DNA of 64,000 nt. It comes from Aliiroseovarius sp. F47248L (GTDB lineage Bacteria; Pseudomonadota; Alphaproteobacteria; Rhodobacterales; Rhodobacteraceae). Within the stretch, counting starts at the first letter, position 1, and each line of letters starts with the position of its first letter. Of the stretch, positions 1 through 9,182 are shown one piece after another. The position numbers and the translations under genes are program-made. The notes beneath the pieces are model-generated. The model searched no databases. It was not told where the DNA came from and saw only the letters and a list, made by a program, of their open reading frames with translations. The DNA lies in NCBI RefSeq assembly GCF_023016085.1, contig NZ_JALKBF010000001.1, positions 124,001 through 188,000 on the forward strand, given 5' to 3'.

Positions 1-1319
1 GGCACAATCTTGGTCAGGGTGTATCCCACGACCACAAGCCCCAACGCGACGGGCAGATAGACAAGGCCAAAGCTGGCTGCCGCGACGGCCCCGCCAAACA
101 ATCCAATCGCCAACCAGACCTTGTCGTCCTGCGTGACTTTCAGCCCGCGTTCTGCAAGTGGCAGAGCACCTAGCCACTCGGTGACATCAGCCTCGGTTCC
201 TTGTGGGACGAGCAGTAGAAGTATGTCACCGGCGCGCACTTCCGTCTTGCGGACCTGCTTGGTGATTCGCTTTCCGGCACGTGAAATGCCCAGAAGGACA
301 GATCGCTGTCGCCAGTTCAGCCCGATGGACTGAGCGGTCTTGCCCACGATGCGGGCATTAACGGGCACAACAATCTCGATCTTGGACAACCCATCACCTT
401 CTGCCCGTAGTTTTTCCTCGCGCTCGGCATCTGTGAATTTCAGGCTCAGGGCGGCGCGAAATTCGTCCAACGCCTCGGGCCGGGCTTCCAGCACCAAAGC
501 ATCGCCAGCTTCAAGTTTCGTAGCGCGTTGGGTGCCGTAACGACGTTTGCCAGCGCGCACAAGACCAAGGATCGCGACATCGTTCTTCTCGGCCACTTCG
601 TCCAGATCTTTCAGGCGTTTGCCGATATGTTTCGACTCTTCCGGCACGGTCAGCTCCGCGACATAAAGGCCGAAATTCTCCATTGGATCCGATCCATTCT
701 CGACGGTTTCAGCCTGCGGAATCAGCCGCCAACCAATCAGGGCGACGAAAATCAGACCTGCAACGGCTGTGGCAGCTCCAACTGGAGCGAAATCGAACAT
801 GTGGAACGGCTCGCCCAAGGCTTCCCCTCGAATCGAGGCGATGATGATGTTGGGTGGGGTGCCGATCAGCGTGACCATGCCGCCTAAAATGGTCGCGAAG
901 GACAGGGGCATCAGGCTCAACCCCGGTGGGCGACCTGCTTTGCGAGCGGTCTGCACATCGACCGGCATCAGAAGTGCCAAGGCGGCTACGTTGTTCATAA
1001 ACGCTGACAAGACGCCACCAATCGCGCCCATCAATGCGATATGCGCCCCAAGCGAGCGCGAAGCATCCACCATCGTGCGGGTGATTAGGAACACTGCGCC
1101 CGACCGCACCAATCCCGCAGACACCACCAGCACCAGCGCCACGATCAGCGTGGCCGGATGGCCAAAGCCCGAAAACGCATCTTTGGTTGGTACGACGCCC
1201 AAGACGACACCGACCATTAAGGCGGTAAAAGCCACAAGGTCATAGCGATAGCGGCCCCAAAGCAGCAGGCCGAAAACCGCACCGAAAAGCGAGAAGAGGA
1301 TGATTTGATCTGTTGTCAT
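1..1319 (-). CDS. SLC13-family permease with two RCK_C (TrkA_C) domains, 3' part missing
   Basis: The gene runs off the left edge, so only about 439 N-terminal residues are visible. Conceptual translation from the ATG at 1319 gives hydrophobic helices, including the family-typical stretches 'NNVAALALLMP' and 'GTPPNIII', followed by two soluble RCK_C-type domains (about residues 215-290 and 310-385), then renewed membrane helices at the edge. This split membrane/RCK_C/membrane layout is usual for SLC13/CitM-like inner-membrane anion transporters, whose substrates include sulfate, dicarboxylates and related anions. Substrate cannot be read from the sequence. The start lies 32 nt downstream of the lysE-like stop on the same strand, so cotranscription is possible, but no functional link is evident. 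Confidence 0.85.
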   Translation of the reverse strand, partial: MTTDQIILFSLFGAVFGLLLWGRYRYDLVAFTALMVGVVLGVVPTKDAFSGFGHPATLIVALVLVVSAGLVRSGAVFLITRTMVDASRSLGAHIALMGAIGGVLSAFMNNVAALALLMPVDVQTARKAGRPPGLSLMPLSFATILGGMVTLIGTPPNIIIASIRGEALGEPFHMFDFAPVGAATAVAGLIFVALIGWRLIPQAETVENGSDPMENFGLYVAELTVPEESKHIGKRLKDLDEVAEKNDVAILGLVRAGKRRYGTQRATKLEAGDALVLEARPEALDEFRAALSLKFTDAEREEKLRAEGDGLSKIEIVVPVNARIVGKTAQSIGLNWRQRSVLLGISRAGKRITKQVRKTEVRAGDILLLLVPQGTEADVTEWLGALPLAERGLKVTQDDKVWLAIGLFGGAVAAASFGLVYLPVALGLVVVGYTLTKIV

Positions 1320-1351
1320 GCCTCAAGGCTTACCGCCTGTACGCGGCAACG

Positions 1352-1945
1352 TCACCCGTAGATTACGGGGAAAAGTGTAGCGACCAGCAACAGAGCCATC
1401 GTTATATTGAACGACCGAAGGCGCGTTGGGTTGGTCAGGATCACCCGTATTTTCTGCCCCAAAATGGTCCACACCGAAACAGAAGGCAGGTTCACGATGC
1501 CGAAGATCGTGGCGACAAGAACCACGGCCGCCATATCGCGCGAAGGCGCATAAACACTGATCGCAGTCAGCGCCATGGCCCAAGCCTTGGGATTAACCCA
1601 CTGAAAAGCGGCGGCTTGCAGAAAGCTCATCGGTGAGCCGCCCGCTTTGCCGGAGCCGGGTTCGGACGCGTTTGCAATTTTCCATGCGAGCCAAAGCAGA
1701 TACACCACACTGCCAGCTTTTAGGATGGTGTAGCTGACGGGATAAAGATCAAACAAAGTCATCAGTCCCGCGCCGACCAGCACGATCATGAAGGTAAAAC
1801 CGATGCCGATCCCCAGCATATGCGGAATGGTGCGCTGAAATCCGAAATTCGCGCCAGACGCCATTAGCATCAGGTTGTTTGGTCCCGGTGTGATTGAGGA
1901 CACGAAGGCAAAGGCCACAAAGGCAAAAAGAAGTTCAAAAGACAT
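1352..1945 (-). CDS. LysE/RhtB-family amino-acid exporter
   Basis: This encodes a 197-residue inner-membrane protein beginning MSFELLFAFVAFAFVSSITPGPNN. The 'TPGPNN' motif in the first helix is the signature of LysE/RhtB translocators, which export amino acids or homoserine-like compounds. Length and five to six hydrophobic segments fit the family. The open frame extends upstream to 2125, but that extension is hydrophilic and overlaps the divergent regulator, so the ATG at 1945 is chosen. The gene is divergent from an Lrp-type regulator with 71 nt between starts. This is a common regulator/exporter pairing and suggests amino-acid-responsive control. Confidence 0.88.
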   Translation of the reverse strand: MSFELLFAFVAFAFVSSITPGPNNLMLMASGANFGFQRTIPHMLGIGIGFTFMIVLVGAGLMTLFDLYPVSYTILKAGSVVYLLWLAWKIANASEPGSGKAGGSPMSFLQAAAFQWVNPKAWAMALTAISVYAPSRDMAAVVLVATIFGIVNLPSVSVWTILGQKIRVILTNPTRLRSFNITMALLLVATLFPVIYG

Positions 1946-1985
1946 AATGCAATTATCCGAAGATTTGGCGACGAAAGATTGCATT
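1946..1985. promoter_or_regulatory. Inverted repeat in the lysE/lrp divergent promoter region
   Basis: AATGCAAT (1946-1953) and ATTGCATT (1978-1985) are perfect inverted copies separated by 24 bp, so the arms are about three helical turns apart. They sit beside the exporter start and upstream of the Lrp-type regulator start. Lrp/AsnC proteins bind spaced dyads, so this is a candidate operator. No binding evidence is available. Confidence 0.4.
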
Positions 1986-2016
1986 GTTGTATGATTGACG
2001 GCTATCTCTGCAACAA

Positions 2017-2469
2017 ATGTCAAATGTTGATCAAATAAACCAGAAAATATTGCAAGAGCTGTCCCGGGACGGCCGTCTGCCCAACACCGAGCTTGCTGAC
2101 CGTGTCGGGCTATCCCCTTCGGCATGCCTGCGCCGTGTGCAAGAGCTTGAGCGTCGAGGCGTGATCAAGGGCTATCGCGCCGTGCTGGACCCTGTTGCAT
2201 TGGGGAATGGCTTTGTCGCCTATGTGACGGTCGGCCTGTCAGATCACACCAAGGCTGCGCAGGAAGGCTTCGAACGGTCGGTCGCGCTGTATGACGAAGT
2301 ACGGGAGTGTCACAATATTACCGGCACAGTCGAGTACCTGCTGCGGGTCGAGGCCGAAGACTTGATCGCCTATAAACGCTTCCACACGGACAAGCTGGGC
2401 ACGCTGCCGCAGGTGCACCAAATCGTTACCCATGTCGTGATGGGATCGCCCAAGGACGAACGCGCTTAG
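2017..2469 (+). CDS. Lrp/AsnC-family transcriptional regulator
   Basis: The 150-residue protein has an N-terminal winged helix-turn-helix (about residues 4-60, with 'TELADRVGLSPSACLRRVQELERRGVI') and a C-terminal RAM/AsnC effector domain (about 65-145, with 'ECHNITGTVEYLLRVEAEDL'). Length and motif order match Lrp/AsnC regulators, which sense amino acids as octamers or dimers. The ATG at 2017 gives the full N-terminal HTH; no strong ribosome site precedes it. It is divergent from the LysE-type exporter and is inferred to control that gene and itself, in response to an unidentified amino acid. Confidence 0.92.
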   Translation: MSNVDQINQKILQELSRDGRLPNTELADRVGLSPSACLRRVQELERRGVIKGYRAVLDPVALGNGFVAYVTVGLSDHTKAAQEGFERSVALYDEVRECHNITGTVEYLLRVEAEDLIAYKRFHTDKLGTLPQVHQIVTHVVMGSPKDERA

Positions 2470-2561
2470 ACAACTTGCTAGCAACACTCTTGCGGCCCAC
2501 CCGGCCCCTGCTGTATTGAACCGCGCAACACATCTACACCTGAATTAATTCGGAGGTCGCC

Positions 2562-3302
2562 ATGGCTGGCCACTCAAAATGGGCAAACATTCAGCACCGC
2601 AAGGGGCGTCAGGACGCCGCGCGTTCGAAGCTGTTTTCCAAGCTCGCCAAAGAAATCACCGTGGCTGCCAAGATGGGCGACCCGGATCCGGACAAGAACC
2701 CGCGTCTGCGCATGGCCGTTAAAGAAGGCAAAAGCCAGTCTTTGCCAAAGGACGTCATTGATCGAGCGATCAAAAAAGCCATCGGTGGAGATGCCGAGAA
2801 CTATGACGAAATCCGCTACGAGGGTTATGGCCCGAACGGCGTGGCCGTTATTGTTGAGACGATGACCGACAACAAGAACCGGACAGCTTCGACCGTGCGC
2901 TCGACTTTCTCAAAAAACGGCGGCAACCTTGGGGAAACCGGATCCGTAGGGTTCATGTTCGATCGCAAAGGTGAAGTAACCTATCCGCTGGATGCAGGCG
3001 ACGCTGACACAGTGATGGAAGCCGCGATTGAAGCTGGTGCTGAAGATTGCGAAACCTCAGAAGACGGGCACCGGATCGTCTGCGCCGACACTGACCTGAA
3101 CGACGTGTCAAATGCGCTGGAAGCCGCGTTGGGCGAGTCGGAGTCGACCAAGCTGATCTGGCAACCCAACATGACCACCGAGCTTGACCTTGACGGTATG
3201 CAAAAGCTGATGAAGTTGGTTGATGCCTTGGAGGATGACGACGACGTGCAGCGCGTTACCACAAACTTTGAGGCCACGGACGAGGTTCTGGCCCAGCTCT
3301 GA
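2562..3302 (+). CDS. yebC: YebC/PmpR-family regulator
   Basis: The 246-residue product starts with [18 protein letters not shown], the near-invariant N-terminus of the YebC/PmpR/TACO1 family. The acidic motif around '[18 protein letters not shown]' near the C-terminus is also typical. Family members act as DNA-binding regulators or as translation factors that relieve stalling at proline-rich tracts; which applies here is not decidable. A GGAGG ribosome site precedes the ATG by a few bases. The gene stands alone and is followed by a strong terminator hairpin at 3328-3357. Confidence 0.96.
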   Translation: MAGHSKWANIQHRKGRQDAARSKLFSKLAKEITVAAKMGDPDPDKNPRLRMAVKEGKSQSLPKDVIDRAIKKAIGGDAENYDEIRYEGYGPNGVAVIVETMTDNKNRTASTVRSTFSKNGGNLGETGSVGFMFDRKGEVTYPLDAGDADTVMEAAIEAGAEDCETSEDGHRIVCADTDLNDVSNALEAALGESESTKLIWQPNMTTELDLDGMQKLMKLVDALEDDDDVQRVTTNFEATDEVLAQL

Positions 3303-3327
3303 CACGGCCCATCGGAAGGAATAATCA

Positions 3328-3367
3328 GACCCCGGCCCGGAAACCCGCGCCGGGGTCTCTTGTCTTT
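3328..3367 (+). terminator. Rho-independent terminator after yebC
   Basis: GACCCCGGC (3328-3336) pairs perfectly with GCCGGGGTC (3349-3357), with a 12-base loop, followed by the T-rich stretch TCTTGTCTTT. It lies 26 nt past the yebC stop. Confidence 0.85.
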
Positions 3368-3394
3368 CGCGGCATTCTCGGGTCAGGTCGCCGG

Positions 3395-4303
3395 ATGAGC
3401 ATCGCGACCCCAGCCGTTCAACGCCCCCTCTTCGGTATCTTGTGGATGCTGGCTGCAGGGCTGTTCTTTGTTCTGATGAATGCGCTGGTGAAGCATGTGG
3501 GGCAGGGGCTGCCATCTGCACAAGCGGCGTTTCTGCGCTTTGCGTTTGGGCTGGTTTTTGTGCTGCCAGCACTGGGGCAGGTGCGACGTGTCCGGTTCTC
3601 GCGCAAAATCTGGCGGCTGTTTGCGTTGCGCGGGCTGGTTCATAGCGGTGCAGTGCTGTGCTGGTTTTATGCCATGACGCAAATCACCGTGGCCGAGGTC
3701 GTGGCGATGAACTACCTGAATCCGATCTATGTGATGTTGGGGGCAGCGCTGTTTCTGGGTGAGACGTTTTCGACCCGCCGCATGATCGCGGTCGCCTTCG
3801 CGTTTCTGGGTGTGTTGATCATCTTGCGCCCGGGTCTGCGTGAGCTTGGGCCGGGGCATCTTTCAATGGTGTTCACCGCCATATTCCTTGGCGCATCTTA
3901 TCTGATCGCCAAGCGCCTGTCGCAGGAAACGTCAGCCGCCGTGGTGGTGGCGATGATGTCGATCACTGTGACCATTGGCTTGACACCTGTGGCATGGGTG
4001 GTCTGGGTCGTGCCGACGATAACCCAGCTGGGATGGCTGGTGTTGGTCGCCTTTTTCGCGACCGCCGGGCACTATGCTATGACCCGCGCCTTTGCCGAGG
4101 CTCCGGTGTCGGTGACGCAACCTGTCACTTTCGTGCAGATCATCTGGGCCGCGGCAATGGGCGCATGGCTGTTTGCCGAGCCGGTTGACATATGGGTGGT
4201 TGCAGGTGCAGGCGTGATCATCGGAGCTGTCAGTTACATCACATGGCGCGAGGCGATGCTGAACCGACGTATCACGCCGAACGCCAACGCCGCCAAGTCA
4301 TGA
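3395..4303 (+). CDS. DMT-family (EamA) transporter
   Basis: This encodes a 302-residue membrane protein with about ten hydrophobic helices arranged as two EamA repeats (roughly residues 12-145 and 155-290). The first repeat carries 'GVLIILRPG', a typical end-of-repeat motif. Family members are inner-membrane exporters of metabolites or amino acids (RhaT/YdcZ/RarD-like superfamily); the substrate is unknown. It is followed directly by a bidirectional terminator shared with the convergent binding-protein gene. Confidence 0.88.
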   Translation: MSIATPAVQRPLFGILWMLAAGLFFVLMNALVKHVGQGLPSAQAAFLRFAFGLVFVLPALGQVRRVRFSRKIWRLFALRGLVHSGAVLCWFYAMTQITVAEVVAMNYLNPIYVMLGAALFLGETFSTRRMIAVAFAFLGVLIILRPGLRELGPGHLSMVFTAIFLGASYLIAKRLSQETSAAVVVAMMSITVTIGLTPVAWVVWVVPTITQLGWLVLVAFFATAGHYAMTRAFAEAPVSVTQPVTFVQIIWAAAMGAWLFAEPVDIWVVAGAGVIIGAVSYITWREAMLNRRITPNANAAKS

Positions 4304-4304
4304 A

Positions 4305-4330
4305 AAAGGGCGCCCGATGTAGCGCCCTTT
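4305..4330. terminator. Bidirectional terminator
   Basis: AAAGGGCGC (4305-4313) and GCGCCCTTT (4322-4330) form a perfect 9-bp stem with an 8-base loop. The A/T ends of the stem can serve both strands. It sits between the convergent DMT transporter and the substrate-binding protein gene. Confidence 0.75.
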
Positions 4331-4346
4331 CGATTGCCTTCGAAAC

Positions 4347-5816
4347 TTACTCCGACCAACTAACACCGGTCAGGTCATTGGCTTGCGTCGGCGCGTTCTC
4401 CCAAAGCCCGTTTATCTTCGCGTTGGCAACACCGGTTTTGGCCAGTTGGAACAAATACCCATTCACGTAGTCATCTGCGATCATCTGCTGCGCTTGTTTG
4501 TTCAGCTCTGACCGCATGGCTGGGTCGGACGTCACTGACAGCTTGTCGATCAGTGCCTGGAAATCGGCATTGTCATACTGGAAATAATAATCAGGCCGCG
4601 CATAGATGTTGATGTCGGCAGGTTCGGTATGGCTGACGATGGTCAGGTCGAAATCCTTGCCTTTGAACACCTGTTCGATCCATTGCGCCCACTCAAGGTT
4701 CGAAATCTCGGTGTTGATCCCGACTGCGCGCAGTTGTGCCGCGATGATCTCGCCCCCACGCCGGGCGTAGGATGGGGGCGGAAGCATCAGGCGAAGGGTC
4801 AAACCCTCGGCCCCGGCTTCCGCCAGAAGGGATTTCGACATGTCCGGGTCAAAGGCAGAGTTGCCAGTCAAATCAACATAGTCGGGGTGATGAGGGGCAA
4901 AATGGCTGCCGATGGGCGTGCCATAGCCATACATCGCGCCGTCGATGATATCTTGCCGGTTGATCGCGTGGGCAATCGCCTTGCGCACCCGGACATCGGC
5001 CAGTGGGCCGGACTTGTTGTTCATGGACAGGATTGTTTCGCCCTCGGTCGAGCCGACGATCACGTTGAAACGGGGGTCGGCCTCGAATTGCGACAGGGTT
5101 TCGGTGGCGGGAAAGTTCGGGAACGCATCCACGTCTTCGGCCATCATCGCAGCAAAGGCGGCGTTGGGGTCCGAGATGAATTTGAAGGTGGCCGTGGCCA
5201 GCGCGGGTACCGCGCCCCAATAGGCGTCGTTGCGCGCAACGGTCACATGGTCGCCCTTGGCCCATTCGACGAAAGTGAACGGGCCTGTGCCCACGGGCGC
5301 AGTGGCGGCGTTTTGGATGCTCTCAGGCGCGACGATTACGGCGTCGCCCCACGCCATGTTGAACGGGAAATTGCCGTTGGGAGCGGACAATTTGACCTCG
5401 ACCGTCAATGGGTCGGGGGCGGTGACAGATTCGATATCCTTGAACAGTGCTTTTTGGGCGTTGGTCGAATCCTCGGCACGCGCGCGATCAAGCGAGAAGA
5501 TCACATCTTCCGCGTCCATTGTGCTGCCGTCATGGAAGGTCACGCCGTCGCGCAATTTGAACGTATAGGTAAGGCCATCGTCGCTGACCGTCCATTCGCT
5601 GGCAAGGCCGGGCAGAACCGATCCATCAGGCCCAAACCGGGTCAGGCCCTCAAAGATGTTTGCGTAGACAACTTCGTCAATTGCGGCCGCTGCGCCACCC
5701 GTCGGGTCAAGGTTTGGCGGCTCAAGTACCATGCCAAGCGTGATTGCGTCGCCTCCGGCCAGCGCGGTCGTCGCCATAAGCGCCCAGGCGGCTGCGGTGA
5801 GTTTCAAGTTGGTCAT
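4347..5816 (-). CDS. ABC transporter substrate-binding protein, family 5 (peptide type), orphan
   Basis: The 489-residue periplasmic protein has a signal peptide (MTNLKLTAAAWALMATTALAG) and the solute-binding family 5 body. Family landmarks include 'NLDPTGGAAAAIDEVVYANIFEGL' near the N-terminus, 'GLTYTFKLRDGVTFHDG', and 'VRKAIAHAINRQDIIDG' midway. Family 5 proteins deliver oligopeptides, nickel, glutathione or opines to a two-permease, two-ATPase importer. No permease or ATPase lies beside it, so it probably feeds a transporter encoded elsewhere, possibly including the opp system 16 kb away. A strong AGGAGG ribosome site precedes the ATG. Confidence 0.9.
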   Translation of the reverse strand: MTNLKLTAAAWALMATTALAGGDAITLGMVLEPPNLDPTGGAAAAIDEVVYANIFEGLTRFGPDGSVLPGLASEWTVSDDGLTYTFKLRDGVTFHDGSTMDAEDVIFSLDRARAEDSTNAQKALFKDIESVTAPDPLTVEVKLSAPNGNFPFNMAWGDAVIVAPESIQNAATAPVGTGPFTFVEWAKGDHVTVARNDAYWGAVPALATATFKFISDPNAAFAAMMAEDVDAFPNFPATETLSQFEADPRFNVIVGSTEGETILSMNNKSGPLADVRVRKAIAHAINRQDIIDGAMYGYGTPIGSHFAPHHPDYVDLTGNSAFDPDMSKSLLAEAGAEGLTLRLMLPPPSYARRGGEIIAAQLRAVGINTEISNLEWAQWIEQVFKGKDFDLTIVSHTEPADINIYARPDYYFQYDNADFQALIDKLSVTSDPAMRSELNKQAQQMIADDYVNGYLFQLAKTGVANAKINGLWENAPTQANDLTGVSWSE

Positions 5817-5909
5817 GGTCGGTCCTCCTTAGCCCAAGACACGGGACAGGCCACATGAAACGCGCGAATCTGTGTCAGTGCAAGGGGTAGACGCTGCGGC
5901 AACTCCCCT

Positions 5910-5937
5910 TTGATATTCTGCGACGCAGCATTATAGT
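5910..5937 (+). promoter_or_regulatory. Probable sigma-70 promoter of panBC
   Basis: TTGATA (5910-5915) and TATAGT (5932-5937) are separated by 16 bp and end 33 nt before the panB ATG. The spacer holds the perfect palindrome CTGCGACGCAG (5918-5928), which could be an operator or chance. The element is recognised by consensus similarity only. Confidence 0.5.
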
Positions 5938-5970
5938 GTCCTTGCGAAGAGGATCAGGGGAGGAGAAACC

Positions 5971-6798
5971 ATGAGCGCTTCTGCTAAGATTACCGTGCCG
6001 ACACCGTCGGATATCCGGGTGCGCAAAGGTGGCACACCGCTGGTCTGCTTGACGGCGTATGCGACCCCGACGGCTCAGATGATGGATGCGCATTGTGACA
6101 TCGTTTTGGTAGGCGATAGCGTCGGCATGGTCGTGCATGGCCTCCCCGATACACTTAGCGTCACGATGGAGATGATGGAACTGCACGGAGCCGCTGTGAA
6201 ACGCGGGCTGACGCAGGCCATGATGGTCGTCGACATGCCGTTTGGATCGTACGAAGAAAGCCCCGAACAAGCCTTCCGCAACGCTGCCCGCCTGATGCGC
6301 GTGACCGGTGCGGCAGCCGTTAAGCTGGAAGGTGGCGTGACGATGGCCGAAACGATCCGTTTTTTGACCAGTCGATCGATACCGGTCATGGCACATGTCG
6401 GTCTGACCCCGCAGGCAATCAACACGTTAGGTGGCTATAAGGTGCAGGGGCGCGGGGAAGATCGCGCGCGAGTGCTGGCCGATGCAAAGGCGGTCGAAAA
6501 CGCTGGAGCCTTCTCGGTCGTGCTTGAGAAAGTGCCGGAAGGGCTGTCGAACGAAATCACCGAAACCTTGTCCATCCCAACCATCGGTATCGGCGCGTCC
6601 GCTCGTTGTGACGGGCAAATCCTTGTTGTCGATGATATGCTGGGCCTGTTCACAGCATTCAAACCAAAATTTGCCAAGCGATATGCGACTTTGGGTGAAG
6701 ATGGCGACAAAGCCATTGCCCAATATGCCAAAGAGGTGCGTGCGCGCAGCTTCCCCGGCCCGGAACATGTGTTTGCCGATGTGGGTCCAAAGAAATGA
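5971..6798 (+). CDS. panB: 3-methyl-2-oxobutanoate hydroxymethyltransferase
   Basis: The 275-residue cytoplasmic enzyme transfers a hydroxymethyl group from 5,10-methylene-tetrahydrofolate to alpha-ketoisovalerate, giving ketopantoate, the first committed step of pantothenate synthesis. The family motif '[13 protein letters not shown]', with the metal-binding Asp, lies at about residues 45-57, and '[11 protein letters not shown]' and 'IPTIGIGAS' follow in the expected order. Length matches PanB. A GGGGAGGAG ribosome site precedes the ATG. Its last four bases (ATGA) overlap the panC start, indicating translational coupling. Confidence 0.97.
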   Translation: MSASAKITVPTPSDIRVRKGGTPLVCLTAYATPTAQMMDAHCDIVLVGDSVGMVVHGLPDTLSVTMEMMELHGAAVKRGLTQAMMVVDMPFGSYEESPEQAFRNAARLMRVTGAAAVKLEGGVTMAETIRFLTSRSIPVMAHVGLTPQAINTLGGYKVQGRGEDRARVLADAKAVENAGAFSVVLEKVPEGLSNEITETLSIPTIGIGASARCDGQILVVDDMLGLFTAFKPKFAKRYATLGEDGDKAIAQYAKEVRARSFPGPEHVFADVGPKK

Positions 6799-7631
6799 AG
6801 CTGGTTCGCACCAAGAAAGACCTGCGCACCCTGCGCCGGAAATGGATATTCAAAGGTGAACGCGTGGCGGTTGTTCCTACAATGGGTGCGCTTCATGCGG
6901 GGCATTTGTCTTTGGTCGAGGTTGCAAAGCAGAATGCCGATCGCGTGATCGTCACCATTTTCGTGAACCCCAAACAATTTAACAATCCCGGTGATCTGGA
7001 AAACTATCCGCGCACTGAAGAAGAGGATGCAGCAAAGCTTTCGCCATATGGGATTGATGCGCTCTATGTCCCGACGCCGGATCAGATTTATCCCAAAGGG
7101 TTCGCGACCAACGTTCGCGTCTCGGGTTTGACCGAAGAATTGGAAGGCGCGCATCGTCCGGGGCATTTTGACGGTGTAGCGACAGTTGTTTCAAAACTGT
7201 TTTTGCAGTCGCGTGCGGATGTCGCCTGTTTCGGGGAAAAGGACTACCAGCAAATGCTGTTGGTGCGCCGTTTGTCCGAAGACTTGGATATCGAGACGGA
7301 AGTATTGGGTTGCCCAACGATCCGTGAACAGGACGGGCTGGCAATGTCTTCGCGAAATGTGCGCCTGTCGTCGGAACAGCGCGCTGTTGCGCCTGCGCTA
7401 AAGACCGAACTGGATCGGGCGGCCCGTGCGATACGGCGCGGCGCAGATATTCGCGTGGTGTTGGACAGCGCAAAAGCCCAGATTGAGCGGGCAGGTTATG
7501 ATAAGGTCGAGTATTTGGAATTGCGCGATGCGACAGATTTGATGCCAGTGTCAAATCTGGATCGCCCGGCGCGACTGCTTGTTGCTGCGACACTTGGAGA
7601 TGTTCGGTTGATTGACAACATCCCGGTCTGA
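6795..7631 (+). CDS. panC: Pantoate-beta-alanine ligase
   Basis: The 278-residue enzyme condenses pantoate with beta-alanine at the expense of ATP (AMP-forming) to make pantothenate. The nucleotidylyl-transferase HIGH-like motif is in '[14 protein letters not shown]' (about residues 28-41), and '[12 protein letters not shown]' and the KMSKS-like '[10 protein letters not shown]' follow. Length fits PanC. It overlaps panB by 4 nt, so panB and panC form a two-gene operon. panD is not in the window. Confidence 0.97.
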   Translation: MKLVRTKKDLRTLRRKWIFKGERVAVVPTMGALHAGHLSLVEVAKQNADRVIVTIFVNPKQFNNPGDLENYPRTEEEDAAKLSPYGIDALYVPTPDQIYPKGFATNVRVSGLTEELEGAHRPGHFDGVATVVSKLFLQSRADVACFGEKDYQQMLLVRRLSEDLDIETEVLGCPTIREQDGLAMSSRNVRLSSEQRAVAPALKTELDRAARAIRRGADIRVVLDSAKAQIERAGYDKVEYLELRDATDLMPVSNLDRPARLLVAATLGDVRLIDNIPV

Positions 7632-7700
7632 TGGAAGGGCTATGCCCCTCGCGGCTGGGCCGCTCAATCGAATATAATTCGGCCAGACGAAGCCGGGTTG

Positions 7701-8978
7701 TCAAAGCAGTTCCTTGAGCACCAGTGCCATGACGCCAGCACTGTCGATCATATCGTCAACGCCAATCCATTCGTCCGGTTGGTGGGCGAGGTCTAGAATG
7801 CCCGGCCCGTAGGCGATGCAGTTTTTCAGTTTGCCAATCCGGTCGATGTGTTTCTGATCGTAAGTGCCGGGGGAAACCACGTAGGATGGCTGTTGACCCA
7901 ACACTTTTTCAATCGCCGCAGCGGTTGAGGTAACGACAGGTGAATCTTTTTCGGTCATGGTCGGGATGACTTCGTGCATATCGCGGATTTCGTATTCGAA
8001 GCTCGGGCGCTGGGTGCGGATCGACTCAAGCATTCTTGTGACCTCAGCTTTCACTTCGCTCAGGTCCTCTTCCATCAGGAACCTGCGATCAATGATGATG
8101 CGGCAGCGGTCGGCCACACACGGCGCAGGCAGGCCGGTATAATCGGTGTCCTGCTCGGCTTCGCCGCCATGGATCGAGTTGATGTTCAGTGTAGATTGTC
8201 TGGCCCCTTCGGGAACAACAGGCATATCGGTGTGTTTCGTCGCGAGAAGCGGGAACAAGTGCGTTTCCATTTCTTCCAACACGGCGCCCATGTGTCGGAT
8301 CGCGCTGTCTCCAAGAAAGGGCATCGAGCCGTGCGCAATGCGCCCTTTGGTTTCAATTTCAGCCCACCAGACACCGCGGTGACCCAGGCAGATACGGTCT
8401 TTGTTTAGGGGTTCGGGTATGATGACGTGCTGCACGCGATCCGGGTCGAAATACCCTTTCTCGGCAAGATAGGCGACGCCGCCATAGCCTCCGCTCTCTT
8501 CGTCGGCTGTGGCACTGATCTCAACGACGCCTTTGTGGTCGGGAAAGAGTGTGACGAAAGCTTCGGCTGCGATGATTGAAGCTGCCAGCCCGCCCTTCAT
8601 ATCGCAAGCGCCGCGGCCATAAATTCGCCCGTCTTCCAGTTCGCCCCCGAACGGGTCTTTGGTCCAGCCATGCCCCACTTCAACAACGTCATGGTGGCTG
8701 TTGAAATGCACACAATCGCCAGCCTGCGCACCTTCGTGGCGACAAATCACGTTCCAGCGGGGGTATTCGGTACTATCGCCGGGCGTGCCCTCGGCGCGGA
8801 TCATCTCGACCGACCAGCCTTGTGCACCCATACGTTCTGCGATGAAAGAACAGACCCGGCGGTAATCGCAGCCGGGTGGGTTCAGCGTTGGAATGCGGAT
8901 CAGGTCTTGCGTTAAGGCGATCAAGTCATCGCGGCGGCGCGCAATTTCGGTCAGGAGGGGCTCTTTGTCGTGTGTCAT
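7701..8978 (-). CDS. M20-family deacylase (ArgE/DapE type)
   Basis: The 425-residue metallo-hydrolase has the M20 landmarks: 'FNSHHDVVEVG' (metal His/Asp, about residues 92-102), 'GRGACDMKGG' with the second metal Asp, and 'ATADEESGG' with the catalytic Glu and a metal Glu. A dimerisation (lid) insert follows. The family includes acetylornithine deacetylase, succinyl-diaminopimelate desuccinylase and carboxypeptidases, and the exact substrate cannot be assigned. The gene is convergent with panC, 69 nt apart, and divergent from the gene cluster beginning at 9183. Confidence 0.88.
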   Translation of the reverse strand: MTHDKEPLLTEIARRRDDLIALTQDLIRIPTLNPPGCDYRRVCSFIAERMGAQGWSVEMIRAEGTPGDSTEYPRWNVICRHEGAQAGDCVHFNSHHDVVEVGHGWTKDPFGGELEDGRIYGRGACDMKGGLAASIIAAEAFVTLFPDHKGVVEISATADEESGGYGGVAYLAEKGYFDPDRVQHVIIPEPLNKDRICLGHRGVWWAEIETKGRIAHGSMPFLGDSAIRHMGAVLEEMETHLFPLLATKHTDMPVVPEGARQSTLNINSIHGGEAEQDTDYTGLPAPCVADRCRIIIDRRFLMEEDLSEVKAEVTRMLESIRTQRPSFEYEIRDMHEVIPTMTEKDSPVVTSTAAAIEKVLGQQPSYVVSPGTYDQKHIDRIGKLKNCIAYGPGILDLAHQPDEWIGVDDMIDSAGVMALVLKELL

Positions 8979-9182
8979 GACGAAAGCCTATGCAGCTTCC
9001 TTTTGACAAACAATGACAGAGTCAGCGCGCAATCCAATTTCATTCTGTGCGCGAGCGAAAACTCTGTTGCGGGTCTTTAAATCGCGCTAAACTCAACCTA
9101 AATAGATATGTAACAACGATTAACATTTTCTGAACTGGCAGCAAGACCAGGCCGGATATTCCGGTGGAACAAAGGAGGGCAC

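Noticed and set aside
4629..5858. A 409-codon open frame on the plus strand, antisense to the substrate-binding protein
   Set aside because: It lies opposite a gene with a clear signal peptide and family motifs, has no recognisable domain and is a typical G+C-rich shadow frame.
7632..7700. Small dyads between panC and the M20 gene considered as a terminator
   Set aside because: CGAAT/ATTCG and AGGGC/GCCCC pairings are too short or imperfect, and no T-run follows a stable stem.
9014..9024. TGAC-AGA-GTCA dyad and CCGGA-TAT-TCCGG (9152-9164) upstream of the unknown cluster
   Set aside because: The arms are only 4-5 bp, so they are not distinguishable from chance, although they could be tested as operators.
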